From positions 1-40,288 of IMG/VR virus record IMGVR_UViG_3300045973_000239: a stretch of DNA of 40,288 nucleotides; one strand, given 5' to 3'. Under the pieces are notes generated by a model. It was not told the origin of the DNA. It saw nothing but the letters and a program-made list of their open reading frames with translations, and made no database searches. Shown one piece after another: positions 1 to 6,877 of the stretch. Both the position numbers and the translations under genes were made by a program. The DNA is from a virus. The stretch's first letter is position 1, and every line of letters starts with the position of its first letter.

Positions 1-132
1 ACTGAAGGTGCTGCTGCTGGAAAGAAGACCACGGTGGTCACGGGTGACACCGCACCGGTCACAGCCCCTGCCACCCAACTCGACGAAGGCCTAGCACGCA
101 TGAAGCGTCTGGCTGGTGTCGGCGTCAAGTAA
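1..132 (+). CDS. C-terminal end of a probable prohead scaffold (gp22-like) gene, partial
   Basis: An open frame runs from the first base to a TAA at 130-132, giving 43 C-terminal residues. They are rich in Ala, Thr, Val and Gly and end in a short basic segment (ARMKRLAGVGVK). The gene is cut by the window edge, so no domain can be identified. It lies 17 bases upstream of the major capsid gene. In T4 the gene directly upstream of 23 is 22, the prohead core scaffold, so that role is inferred from position only. The reading frame is continuous, which supports a real gene end. Confidence 0.6.
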   Translation, partial: TEGAAAGKKTTVVTGDTAPVTAPATQLDEGLARMKRLAGVGVK

Positions 133-149
133 ACCTTCAAGGAGAAATC

Positions 150-1421
150 ATGCAACTCATGGAAAATTGGACAGCAACCAAGGAGGCTCTCCTCGAGGGT
201 CTCGAAGGTTCGAAGAAGAAGATCGTCAGCTCACTTCTGGAAAACCAGAAGGTTCACCTGATGGAAACCGCTGCAGCCACCGCCAACCAGGCGTCGGATG
301 TCAGCAACTTCCAGAAGATCGTGATCCCGATGATCCGTCGTATCATCCCTGGCACCATCGCTACTGACCTCGTTGGCGTTCAGCCAATGACCGGTCCAGT
401 TGGTCTGGTGTACTCGCTGCGCTTCGCTTTTGCTGAAGCTGCAGACGGCAACGGTGATGCTTCGAACGACATCGCCGCTGGTGATGAAGTCTTCGCGAAC
501 AACTCGAAGATGAAGCGCTTCTACTCGACGGCCAACGTCGGTACCGCAGGCTATCCGCCAGCTCTGACTGCCAACACGTCGCTCGGCGTTGCTGGTACGA
601 CTGGTGACTTCGAAGGCTACGGCGGTCGCGCAATGCGCCTCTCCGTGCTCAAGCAAACCATCACCGCTGGCTCACGCGCTCTGCAAGCTCGCTGGACGAT
701 GGAAGCTGCTCAGGATCTGACCGCTCAACACGGCCTGGACCTCGAGTCGGAACTGACTGCTGCTCTGTCGGCTCAGATCGCTCACGAAATCGACAACGAA
801 ATCCTGACCGACCTGCTCGCTCTGGCTGCCACCGTCGGTACGTACGACTTCGCTGCTCCGCCAGCTGGCTTCTCGCCGAACTTCATCGGTGACCGTTTCG
901 CTGAACTTGGTATCCTCGTGAACAAGCTCGCGAACGAAATCGGTTCCAAGACCCGTCGTGGCCCTGGCAACTGGCTCGTTGGCTCGCACCTGATCACCTC
1001 GATCCTCCAGTCCGCTTCGAAGTCGGTGTTCGCTCCGACCGTTCAGGGTTCGTTCTCTGACCCAACGGGCAACAAGATGGTCGGTACGCTGAATGGCCAG
1101 ATGAAGGTCTTCTCGTACAACTGGGGTCTGAATGACGCCTGGTCGCTCGGCGGTGGTGCAAACTCCGCAATGGGCGCAACTGGTGAAGACATCCTGATCG
1201 GTTACAAGGGCGGCGCAAGCGAGCTCGACACCGGCTACTTCTACTGCCCATACGTGCCGCTGATGAGCACTGGTGTGGTCATGGACGCCAACACGTTCAT
1301 GCCAGCCGTCTCGCTCCGTACTCGTTACGGCAAGGCCACCTTCACGAACTCTGGTTCGTCGCTCGGCAACTCCGCCGACTACTACGCACGCATCCGCGTG
1401 ACGAACGTCGCGTTCTCCTGA
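150..1421 (+). CDS. 23: Major capsid protein, gp23-like
   Basis: This 423-residue protein forms the hexameric shell of the head. It matches T4 gp23 in several places: IPMIRRIIPGTIATDLVGVQPM near residues 58-79 corresponds to the gp23 MVRRAIPNLIAFDICGVQPM region, AQDLTAQHGLD near 190 corresponds to AQDLRAVHGMD, and GYKGGASELDTGYFYCPYVP near 350 matches the gp23 C-terminal core. T4 gp23 is longer (521 residues), so the inserted regions are reduced. T4 gp23 is matured by the gp21 protease after an (L/I)xE motif. Here L37-M38-E39 followed by a Thr/Ala-rich stretch is the best candidate, with LLE at 14-16 and 29-31 as others. The ATG has a strong Shine-Dalgarno site (AAGGAG at 139-144). A terminator follows. 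The identification is secure. Confidence 0.97.
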   Translation: MQLMENWTATKEALLEGLEGSKKKIVSSLLENQKVHLMETAAATANQASDVSNFQKIVIPMIRRIIPGTIATDLVGVQPMTGPVGLVYSLRFAFAEAADGNGDASNDIAAGDEVFANNSKMKRFYSTANVGTAGYPPALTANTSLGVAGTTGDFEGYGGRAMRLSVLKQTITAGSRALQARWTMEAAQDLTAQHGLDLESELTAALSAQIAHEIDNEILTDLLALAATVGTYDFAAPPAGFSPNFIGDRFAELGILVNKLANEIGSKTRRGPGNWLVGSHLITSILQSASKSVFAPTVQGSFSDPTGNKMVGTLNGQMKVFSYNWGLNDAWSLGGGANSAMGATGEDILIGYKGGASELDTGYFYCPYVPLMSTGVVMDANTFMPAVSLRTRYGKATFTNSGSSLGNSADYYARIRVTNVAFS

Positions 1422-1426
1422 TTGAC

Positions 1427-1442
1427 GGCGGCTTCGGCCGCC
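1427..1442 (+). other. UUCG-tetraloop hairpin after the capsid gene
   Basis: GGCGGC at 1427-1432 pairs with GCCGCC at 1437-1442 around a TTCG loop. This is a very stable RNA hairpin six bases after the gp23 stop. No T-tract follows, so it may protect the 3' end or assist the terminator just downstream. Confidence 0.6.
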
Positions 1443-1456
1443 TCGCTGAGACAAGC

Positions 1457-1482
1457 AAGGGTCCTGGAAACAGGACCCTTTT
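1457..1482 (+). terminator. Rho-independent terminator after gp23
   Basis: GGGTCCTG at 1459-1466 pairs with CAGGACCC at 1471-1478 around a GAAA loop, followed by TTTT (1479-1482). Two A residues upstream extend the stem. It ends the capsid transcript before the accessory cassette. Confidence 0.85.
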
Positions 1483-1497
1483 CGCTGCCTGGAAGTT

Positions 1498-1509
1498 TAA
1501 GATGGTCTC
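1498..1509 (+). promoter_or_regulatory. Predicted leaderless promoter, TAAGAT box
   Basis: TAAGAT at 1498-1503 lies exactly 6 nt before the ATG at 1510 and there is no Shine-Dalgarno site. A transcript starting about 7 nt after the -10 box would begin at the start codon. Four other genes in the window show the same spacing. No convincing -35 element is visible. Confidence 0.5.
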
Positions 1510-1731
1510 ATGCCCATGCTCATAACCGCGCGCTCCTACAATTACCTGACGAAGAAGCAGGCAAAGCTGGCCCGTGAGATTGAGCAGGCTGCTCTGCTGT
1601 GTCAGACCCTCGATGAGAACCTCAAGCGGCACTATCTGGTCAAGTGGGAACGACTGACAAAGCGGCTCGAGGACAGCCTTCGTGATAACCCACCTAAGCA
1701 CATGGACGTGTACTTCCCGCAACTGAAATGA
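1510..1731 (+). CDS. Small hypothetical protein (73 aa)
   Basis: This short, charged, probably mostly helical protein has an alternating Lys/Glu/Arg pattern from residue 14 to 60 and ends in VYFPQLK. No known family is recognised. It is the first gene after the gp23 terminator and appears to have its own promoter, with a TAAGAT box 6 nt before the ATG. A second ATG two codons later (1516) is possible, but the promoter spacing favours the first. The short length leaves some doubt, although the gap fits one gene well. Confidence 0.65.
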   Translation: MPMLITARSYNYLTKKQAKLAREIEQAALLCQTLDENLKRHYLVKWERLTKRLEDSLRDNPPKHMDVYFPQLK

Positions 1732-1757
1732 AACCGTTACACTCTTGTGCAACTCTT

Positions 1758-1780
1758 TTCTCGGGATCGAGTTAAGATAG
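1758..1780 (+). promoter_or_regulatory. Promoter-like repeat, copy 1
   Basis: A 21-base sequence (1760-1780) made of CTCGGGATCGAG followed by TTAAGATAG is repeated exactly at 2245-2265. Each copy sits 25-31 bases before a start codon. TAAGAT (1773-1778) would be the -10 box. CTCG and CGAG form a small inverted repeat just upstream. No normal -35 is present, so this looks like a promoter read with an activator or a phage-specific factor. Confidence 0.6.
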
Positions 1781-1804
1781 CCACATCAACCCCAGGAGTG
1801 CAAC

Positions 1805-2218
1805 ATGCTCTGCGTCAAGTTCGTCAACGACCTCCCGACCGAAGTCTCCGCTGAATGCCAGCAAGGTGCCGAGTGGCAGTCGCGCTGGAACTGGAAGTCG
1901 CTGGAACGCGTCGAGACCATCGCCAAGTACCTGACCGCGATCACGGGCAAGCTCTACATCGGCACCGACAGCGGCGGCAACTCCTTCCCGCGCTACGACA
2001 TCGCGGAAGTGCCGGCCATCGGAGACCCGGTCAGCTACGCTTTCAACGGTGACTACTACCCCGACGGTGTCGTGACGAAGATCAGCCCGAAGCTGATGGT
2101 GACCACGAGCACCGGCAGCACCTACCGTCGCCGTGGCAACTCTGGTTCGTGGCGCAAGGCTGGTGGAACCTGGAGCCTCGTGGCCGGTCACATCAACCGC
2201 CTCAACCCGCTCATCTGA
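1805..2218 (+). CDS. Hypothetical phage protein (137 aa)
   Basis: This soluble protein of unknown function has no membrane segment. The second half (GDPVSYAFNGDYYPDGVVTK followed by alternating beta-type sequence) reads like a small SH3/KOW-style beta barrel, which is an inference from the pattern only. The C-terminus is Gly/Ser/Trp rich. The ATG has a good Shine-Dalgarno site (AGGAG at 1794-1798) and sits 26 bases after a TAAGAT promoter box. Confidence 0.75.
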   Translation: MLCVKFVNDLPTEVSAECQQGAEWQSRWNWKSLERVETIAKYLTAITGKLYIGTDSGGNSFPRYDIAEVPAIGDPVSYAFNGDYYPDGVVTKISPKLMVTTSTGSTYRRRGNSGSWRKAGGTWSLVAGHINRLNPLI

Positions 2219-2242
2219 CCGTTACAGATCGATGGTGTACTT

Positions 2243-2265
2243 TCCTCGGGATCGAGTTAAGATAG
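2243..2265 (+). promoter_or_regulatory. Promoter-like repeat, copy 2
   Basis: This is the second exact copy of the 21-base element at 1760-1780 (here 2245-2265), with TAAGAT at 2258-2263. It lies between the stop of the preceding gene and the next start. The shared TTCTCGGGAT-type block also occurs ahead of the TATAAT box at 32222-32231. Confidence 0.6.
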
Positions 2266-2295
2266 CACCATCGACTAACCAACCATGTGCAACTC

Positions 2296-2748
2296 ATGAC
2301 CACGACCCTGAACTTCTCTGCTGCCGCTGATTCCTTCGCCAATGCGCTCATCGACGCCGGCCTGCTGGATACCAAGTCCGACTCCAGACTGCTGGCCAGC
2401 GGGTCCTACATTGTCGCGGAAGACGAGCAGGGCGACTCCATGCTGGTGGCCACCAAGTCCTACACCATCGTGGAAGACGAGCACGGTGACTCGAACGTGA
2501 TCTTCGAGCACAACGGCTGCGAGATCAAGATCATCGTGTCGGACTACTGGATGTTCCCGAACGAGATCTGCTACTTCGTGAACGTCTCCCATCCGAACGG
2601 GAACTTCATGTGTCAGTCCGGCACGAATCGTGTGATGCGCGCCGCGATCGATGTCGGCGTCGCGTTCCACTTCGCGAACGTCAGTGGTGATCCCATCCAG
2701 TCGGAAGACGAAGACAACACCGACAACGACTACACTGGCCCGTGGTGA
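2296..2748 (+). CDS. Hypothetical acidic protein (150 aa)
   Basis: This soluble acidic protein has no recognised family. It holds two similar segments, SYIVAEDEQGDSMLVATK and SYTIVEDEHGDSNVIFEH (about residues 35-73), suggesting a short internal duplication of a beta-strand unit. The tail is Asp/Glu rich. I chose the ATG at 2296; a GTG three codons earlier (2287) is in frame. No clear Shine-Dalgarno site precedes either. The promoter repeat lies 32 bases upstream. Confidence 0.7.
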   Translation: MTTTLNFSAAADSFANALIDAGLLDTKSDSRLLASGSYIVAEDEQGDSMLVATKSYTIVEDEHGDSNVIFEHNGCEIKIIVSDYWMFPNEICYFVNVSHPNGNFMCQSGTNRVMRAAIDVGVAFHFANVSGDPIQSEDEDNTDNDYTGPW

Positions 2749-2752
2749 AATC

Positions 2753-2896
2753 ATGATCATCGACCCCAAGCTCCAAGCCGCTATCGAGGCGCAACGCGCG
2801 CGAATCGAGAAGCTGCGCAAGAAGCGCCACATGGATGCGCTGCTCCGCGTCGCCAAAGGGACCTCGCCCATCATCAACCTGAAGAAGACATCATGA
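2753..2896 (+). CDS. Small basic helical protein (47 aa)
   Basis: This short reading frame lies between two genes: the preceding stop is 4 bases upstream and its own TGA overlaps the next ATG (ATGA). The product is a single charged helix, with Arg/Lys-rich residues 14-27, and has no known family. The tight packing supports expression. A longer in-frame start at 2651 would overlap the previous gene by about 100 bases and is less likely. Confidence 0.6.
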   Translation: MIIDPKLQAAIEAQRARIEKLRKKRHMDALLRVAKGTSPIINLKKTS

Positions 2897-3315
2897 ACCT
2901 GAATCCCGAAGACTTCGCCGGCCCCGCCCCCAAGGCCAGGGTGAAGAAGCCGTCCAAGGCCGAAGTCCGCGCGTTGTACGAGGCGGACGAAGCCAAGCGC
3001 GTTGCGGAGTTCCGCAAGGAACTGCCGATGAAGCTGCTGCTCCTGATGGCCAAGGCCTCGGAAGTTGCCGAGACTGCGGTCCTCCCGAACGGCGACAGCG
3101 TCCGCGTCGAGTTCCGCTTCCATGACGACGACCGCGAGACCGTGTCGCTCGGCATGCTGTCCGATGAGTGGAGCCTCGACATGGTCGAGAATACCGTGCA
3201 ACGGATGATGGACGCCCGTGCTGCGGCCCGCGCCAAGCTCGAGCTGGCTCGTGAAACCTGGGACGCGCTGACGGTCGAACAGCGCGCAGCCCTGAACCTG
3301 GGGTACCGCCCGTGA
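2893..3315 (+). CDS. Hypothetical protein (140 aa)
   Basis: This soluble protein has no recognised family. The N-terminus is Pro/Lys rich, the middle (VLPNGDSVRVEFRFHDDDRE, about 64-83) is beta-like, and the C-terminal third is a long Ala-rich helix. It is translationally coupled on both sides: its ATG overlaps the previous stop, and its stop overlaps the GTG of the downstream cation transporter. Confidence 0.75.
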   Translation: MNLNPEDFAGPAPKARVKKPSKAEVRALYEADEAKRVAEFRKELPMKLLLLMAKASEVAETAVLPNGDSVRVEFRFHDDDRETVSLGMLSDEWSLDMVENTVQRMMDARAAARAKLELARETWDALTVEQRAALNLGYRP

Positions 3316-4211
3316 GTGAATCCATCAAGGCCGCTTTAACGGCAAATGCCTGCGTTGCCGGTGCCAAGACCGTCGGCGCGTACTTCACCGGGTCCGCGTC
3401 CATGGCGGCCGAGGCGATCCACAGCTTCGCTGACTGCGGCAACCAGCTGCTGCTCATGTGGGGTAAGCGAACGTCCGATCGCAAGGCCGACAAGGACCAC
3501 CCGTTCGGGTACGGCATGAACGTGTTCTTCTGGTCATTCATCGTCGCGCTGGTTCTGTTCAGCCTCGGCGGCACGTACTCGCTGTACGAAGGCGTTCACA
3601 AGCTCATGAACCCCGAGCCGCTGCAGCACACAGGCTGGGCCATCGCGGTGCTGACCCTCGGGTTCTTCCTGGAGCTGCGCTCATTCCGAACGTGTCTGGC
3701 TGAGATTCGCGAGACGTATCCCGGCAAGAACATGTTCTGGTTCTTCAAGGAGACCCGTGACCCAGCGCTGCTTGTGATCTTCGGCGAGGATCTTGCCGCG
3801 CTGCTCGGTCTTGGCATCGCTGCCGGGTTCCTTGGGCTGGCTCTGTACACCAACAATCCAGCGTTCGACGCTATGGGTTCAATCGCCGTCGGGGTGCTGC
3901 TCATCGTCGTTGCGATTGGGCTCTTCATCGAAACCAAGGAGCTGCTGACCGGTCAGAGCGTGGACCCATCGGTTCGCCGAGCGCTGCACCAGCTGCTGGC
4001 TGACTTCGAACCTGTGGAGCACACGTACGAGTGCCGAACCCTGCAGCTCGGTGAAGACGCGCTGTTGATGATCAGAGCCCGGTTCCGTGAGAAGGAGAAC
4101 GTGCCGCAGCTGCTCAAGGACATCAACGACCTCGAGCTGGCGATCAGCGAACAGTTCCCACAGTTCACCCAGATCTTCGTGGAACCTGACGACAAGTACC
4201 AGGACTATTGA
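3312..4211 (+). CDS. Cation diffusion facilitator (CDF) metal efflux transporter, SLC30A9-like
   Basis: This 299-residue membrane protein of the CDF family exports divalent cations such as Zn2+ in exchange for protons across the inner membrane. It has about six hydrophobic segments (near 5-25, 31-50, 71-92, 107-124, 152-178, 184-206) and a cytoplasmic C-terminal domain (210-299). Diagnostic features are AEAIHSFADCGNQ in TM2, with the H37-xxx-D41 metal pair, the HPFGYG loop (63-68), and NPAFDAMGS before TM6. TM5 has E159-D160-LAA in place of the usual HxxxD, as I recall for the SLC30A9/ZnT9 branch. GTG start, coupled to the upstream stop; a terminator follows. It is an unusual cargo for a phage. 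The family call is secure; the metal is not known. Confidence 0.9.
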   Translation: MSESIKAALTANACVAGAKTVGAYFTGSASMAAEAIHSFADCGNQLLLMWGKRTSDRKADKDHPFGYGMNVFFWSFIVALVLFSLGGTYSLYEGVHKLMNPEPLQHTGWAIAVLTLGFFLELRSFRTCLAEIRETYPGKNMFWFFKETRDPALLVIFGEDLAALLGLGIAAGFLGLALYTNNPAFDAMGSIAVGVLLIVVAIGLFIETKELLTGQSVDPSVRRALHQLLADFEPVEHTYECRTLQLGEDALLMIRARFREKENVPQLLKDINDLELAISEQFPQFTQIFVEPDDKYQDY

Positions 4212-4230
4212 CGGCGACACGACGTGATGA

Positions 4231-4252
4231 CCAGGGACCTTCGGGTCCCTGG
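4231..4252 (+). terminator. Terminator hairpin after the CDF gene
   Basis: CCAGGGACC (4231-4239) pairs perfectly with GGTCCCTGG (4244-4252) around a TTCG loop. The whole 22-base hairpin occurs again unchanged at 37360-37381. It lacks a long T-tract. Confidence 0.75.
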
Positions 4253-4281
4253 GGTGTGTGGTTCATCATCCCACTATCGGG

Positions 4282-4315
4282 GTGACCTCCGTGGTGGTCT
4301 GAGTACAATCAGACC
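4282..4315 (+). promoter_or_regulatory. Promoter with operator-like inverted repeat for the ACP gene
   Basis: A -10 box TACAAT (4304-4309) has a weak -35 candidate GTGACC (4282-4287) with a 16-base spacer. The -10 box lies inside a perfect inverted repeat, GGTCTGA (4296-4302) and TCAGACC (4309-4315), separated by 6 bases. That position suits a repressor or other regulator. CCGTTACA (4314-4321) follows directly. Confidence 0.6.
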
Positions 4316-4332
4316 GTTACAAAGGAGACACT

Positions 4333-4578
4333 GTGAAACCAACACTTGACCGCATCATTGCTCTTATCGTGGACTACGGCTGCGATGAAGATGTGCACAT
4401 CACCGCCGAAACCCGCCTCTTGGAAGACCTTCAGTTCGACAGCCTCGATTTGGTCGAGGTCGTCATGATGGTTGAAGACGAGTATGGTCTCGAATTCTCA
4501 GACGACGAGGCGTATGGTGTGGTCACCGTGCAGGACCTTTTTGACACCGCCATTCGACTCTCTGGAGAATCAACATGA
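4333..4578 (+). CDS. Acyl carrier protein
   Basis: This 81-residue acidic four-helix protein carries acyl chains on a phosphopantetheine arm attached by a host transferase. The signature FDSLDLVEVVMMVEDEYG (35-52) matches the ACP helix-II motif DSLDxVExVMxxEExF; Ser37 is the predicted attachment site. The length is typical for bacterial ACP. GTG start with a strong Shine-Dalgarno site (AAGGAG, 4322-4327). Its stop overlaps the next ATG. No fatty-acid synthesis gene is nearby, so it may alter host lipid metabolism or serve an acyl-transfer step; this is inference. Confidence 0.93.
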   Translation: MKPTLDRIIALIVDYGCDEDVHITAETRLLEDLQFDSLDLVEVVMMVEDEYGLEFSDDEAYGVVTVQDLFDTAIRLSGEST

Positions 4579-4970
4579 TGAACATCCGCCAACGTTCTGT
4601 GAACGTCAATCGCCTCGAGCTGCTTGCGAAGCTGCGCACCAATCTCGAAACCCACAAGGCCGAGTACGCTGAAGCTCTCGCCGAGTATCAGCAACGTCTG
4701 CTCGATGACCTGAAGCTCGCAGCCAAGCGGGTCTCGAAGGTCACGGACCCGACCGAGCTGAAGAACTTCCGCTTCTCCGTGCCGTTCCCGCAGAACCACG
4801 AGGCTGACTACGCCGAGGTCATCGAGATGCTCGAGATGTCAGTGGACGAGAACATCAACCTCGACTCCGAGTCGTTCAAGGCGTACATCAAGAACGAGTG
4901 GTCATGGCAAGGTCAGTTCACGGCGGCCAAGATGGCGTACGTGACCGCTGGCTCGTCGCTGACCCTCTAA
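4575..4970 (+). CDS. Hypothetical protein (131 aa), coupled to ACP
   Basis: This soluble protein has a helical, charged first half (about 12-60). Its second half contains VPFPQNHEADYAEVIEMLEM (about 69-88) and a Trp-containing segment, EWSWQGQF. I recall similar proteins as uncharacterised in other large phages, but no function is known to me. The ATG overlaps the ACP stop (ATGA), so the two are probably co-translated. ATG at 4578 is an alternative start. Confidence 0.75.
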   Translation: MMNIRQRSVNVNRLELLAKLRTNLETHKAEYAEALAEYQQRLLDDLKLAAKRVSKVTDPTELKNFRFSVPFPQNHEADYAEVIEMLEMSVDENINLDSESFKAYIKNEWSWQGQFTAAKMAYVTAGSSLTL

Positions 4971-4979
4971 GGACGCGCC

Positions 4980-5426
4980 ATGTACGTTCTTCGTGGGGCA
5001 GACGGCACTATCAAAACAGTCGAGGAAGCCATGGCCGACCAGGCGGCTGCGCGTGAGGCGATCAACACTGACGCGCAGACCATGTACGTTCTTCGTTGGC
5101 CAGACGGCACCTACAATCTCCGCAGCGGATTCGAGGCGAACCTCACGGAAGCGACTCGGTATCCGACTATCCAGGAAGCTATGGCCGCACGCGAGGAGAT
5201 CAACACCGACGCGCAGATCATGTCGTTGGAGGAAGCCCTGGCCGTCGAAGAATCCCGAGCAGTTTCACTGCAGGAGCTGGTGGAAGCGGTTGATGCAGCG
5301 ACACGAACCATCACGGTCTGCGTGCCCAGCACTGACTACTACCGCAGCTCCGATGCGTGGACCGAAGAGACGCTGACGTTCGTCGATGCTGGGCATCTGC
5401 TCGAGCTGTTGAAGGAGTTGCGATGA
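4980..5426 (+). CDS. Hypothetical protein with internal duplication (148 aa)
   Basis: No family is recognised. The first part is built from related units. MYVLRGADGT at residue 1 recurs as MYVLRWPDGT at 35. The segment AREAINTDAQTM before the second copy recurs as AREEINTDAQIM before a third, degenerate copy (MSLEEAL). At the DNA level the blocks at 4981-5008 and 5082-5110 are nearly identical, so the duplication is fairly recent. The C-terminal half (about 90-148) is unrelated to the repeats. It ends with an ATGA overlap with the next gene. Confidence 0.75.
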   Translation: MYVLRGADGTIKTVEEAMADQAAAREAINTDAQTMYVLRWPDGTYNLRSGFEANLTEATRYPTIQEAMAAREEINTDAQIMSLEEALAVEESRAVSLQELVEAVDAATRTITVCVPSTDYYRSSDAWTEETLTFVDAGHLLELLKELR

Positions 5427-5725
5427 GCTCGGAGTGCATGATCCCTGGCTCTGATGAGTTCCGCTTAGATGCGCTCGATGAGCTCATTGCAATGCACGAT
5501 CGTGAGAAAACGATTCTGCAACTACGCGAAAAAGCGCTGCGGGAAAAACTCGCGGCGCTAAATGCCGAGCGGCAAAATCTCTGCGCACATTCTTCGACGA
5601 TTGAAGAGTCATCGTACCACGAAGGAAACTACGACGACGTGGCTCGGTCCTTCTACACTGTGAAGTGCCGACGCTGCGGGAAGGTGGTGAAAGAATGGGA
5701 CAAGGCACACAGCTGGTACGGATGA
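5423..5725 (+). CDS. Putative zinc-binding protein (100 aa)
   Basis: The N-terminal half (15-52) is a predicted coiled-coil helix. The C-terminal half has C54-x-H56 and C82-xx-C85 (KCRRCGK), arranged like a small treble-clef or zinc-ribbon site. Function is unknown. A Shine-Dalgarno site (AAGGAG, 5412-5417) precedes the ATG, which overlaps the upstream stop. An earlier in-frame start at 5357 would overlap the previous gene and lacks such a site. Confidence 0.7.
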   Translation: MSSECMIPGSDEFRLDALDELIAMHDREKTILQLREKALREKLAALNAERQNLCAHSSTIEESSYHEGNYDDVARSFYTVKCRRCGKVVKEWDKAHSWYG

Positions 5726-6228
5726 TGAAGTACTCGATTCTTCAGTCTGGGGATATCATCCCCATTTCCGCTTCTGCAGCGGCACATGCTCGTGAAGTTG
5801 CAGGTGCCAAGGTTCAGCTGTTCCTTGGGTTGCAGTGTGAGTTCACCCACAACGAAATCCTGCTTGCATGCGGATATCCAGTTGACATTCCTGATCCAGC
5901 TAGAAAGTGCAGCTGGGACCGTTCGCTGCACGGGCAATTGCAGGACGACAAGGTGGCTACCTTCTTGAATTCGACCGGGGAAGTTGGATCTACGATTTCG
6001 AAGTCGCACACCATCTCTGGAACAGAGTTCGACCACTGGTCACGGCTGGCGAAGGCTGGGCAAGACACAGTCATCCACAGTTTCGAATACACTTCTCCTC
6101 AACATGATGCGGTTGTGTATCGTGGCGCCATCTCTTTCTTGCTCTGGTCGCCATTCCAAAGAACTGGTCAATCCTCATACTTTATGGTTCGACGTGAAGC
6201 CTACAATTACAACCTCCTTCAAGGTTGA
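5722..6228 (+). CDS. Hypothetical protein (168 aa)
   Basis: This soluble protein is of unknown function, with mixed alpha/beta sequence and several aromatic-rich strands in its last third. No motif is recognised. I place the start at 5722 because ATG overlaps the preceding TGA, as elsewhere in this cassette; an upstream ATG at 5695 with a partial Shine-Dalgarno site is possible. Base use is slightly richer in A and T than in neighbouring genes, which may indicate separate acquisition. Confidence 0.7.
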   Translation: MMKYSILQSGDIIPISASAAAHAREVAGAKVQLFLGLQCEFTHNEILLACGYPVDIPDPARKCSWDRSLHGQLQDDKVATFLNSTGEVGSTISKSHTISGTEFDHWSRLAKAGQDTVIHSFEYTSPQHDAVVYRGAISFLLWSPFQRTGQSSYFMVRREAYNYNLLQG

Positions 6229-6252
6229 GTTGTAACGGTCACTTGTTACAAT
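6225..6252 (+). promoter_or_regulatory. Sigma70-like promoter for the MazG-like gene
   Basis: TTGAGT (6225-6230), a 16-base spacer and TACAAT (6247-6252) resemble a host-type promoter. The inverted motif TGTAACGG (6231-6238) lies in the spacer. The 51-base leader contains a hairpin (CTACTC 6267-6272 with GAGTGG 6277-6282) and a GGGAG ribosome site at 6290-6294. Confidence 0.65.
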
Positions 6253-6303
6253 GAAGTTACTCCTTGCTACTCAGCCGAGTGGCTTCAACGGGAGACTAAC
6301 TTT

Positions 6304-6870
6304 ATGACGACTCTTGACCTCAACGCTCTGCCTGATGAATTCGACTTCGAGCAACTCATCAACGACATGCTCCTCGCCCCCAGTGGAAACTGGGTCGCTG
6401 ACAACTATGACATGCACGAGAAGTTCGGCGTCACCGACGCTGTCGACAAGCTCGATGCAACCAAGCTCCTGACCTTCCTCAAGTTCCGCCTGGACTTCCT
6501 GCAGGAAGAGCTCAACGAAGCTAGGCTCGGGTACGACAAGCTCGTTGGTCTGCAAGCGACTGAAATCGCCACTGATGCCGTGCTCGCAGAGGGCGATCTG
6601 GCCGCTGAAGACATCGTCGACGCGATGATCGATCTGTGCGTTGTCGCGATTGGCACGCTGAACGCCTTCCAAGTCGATGCCTATGAAGCCTGGGACCGCG
6701 TCCATGTCGCGAACATGACCAAGGAAGTCGGCATCAAGGCCAGTCGTCCGAATCCGCTCGGTCTGCCTGATCTGATCAAGCCAGCTGGCTGGGTTGGTCC
6801 TCGCCACGACGACAACCTTGGCATCCTGCCGCGCCTGTACGGTGGCATCGAACAGCCCTTCGACGAGTAA
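6304..6870 (+). CDS. MazG/PRA-PH-like NTP pyrophosphohydrolase
   Basis: This 188-residue protein appears to belong to the all-alpha NTP pyrophosphohydrolase superfamily (MazG, HisE, dUTPase-like), which hydrolyses nucleotides to monophosphates and pyrophosphate using Mg2+. The metal-binding motifs are visible: E68-E69-L-N-E72 (EExxE) and, after a spacer, E102-D103-I-V-D106 with D110. The later segment (W130-DRVHVANMTKE) is typical of the phage members. It could clean the nucleotide pool or act on (p)ppGpp-like signals; substrate is unknown. It has its own promoter, and its TAA stop forms part of the next gene's late promoter. Confidence 0.8.
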   Translation: MTTLDLNALPDEFDFEQLINDMLLAPSGNWVADNYDMHEKFGVTDAVDKLDATKLLTFLKFRLDFLQEELNEARLGYDKLVGLQATEIATDAVLAEGDLAAEDIVDAMIDLCVVAIGTLNAFQVDAYEAWDRVHVANMTKEVGIKASRPNPLGLPDLIKPAGWVGPRHDDNLGILPRLYGGIEQPFDE

Positions 6871-6873
6871 ATA
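6868..6873 (+). promoter_or_regulatory. Late promoter TAAATA overlapping a stop codon
   Basis: TAAATA includes the TAA stop of the preceding gene and lies 4 nt before the ATG at 6878. T4 late promoters (TATAAATA) initiate a few bases downstream, so the transcript would be leaderless or nearly so. Confidence 0.65.
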
Positions 6874-6877
6874 GGTC

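Noticed and set aside
672-1454. Minus-strand open frame of 260 aa across the capsid gene
   Set aside because: It is a shadow of gp23, whose identity is certain; the composition is Arg/Ser/Val-biased with no motif.
2275-3201. Long minus-strand open frame (308 aa)
   Set aside because: It lies antisense to three tightly coupled plus-strand genes, has no family motifs, and is His/Val/Arg-rich as expected for the complement of GC-rich coding DNA.
6253-6303. tRNA-like or riboswitch fold in the leader of the MazG-like gene
   Set aside because: Only one six-pair hairpin is visible; the region is too short for a tRNA and lacks an anticodon arm and CCA end.
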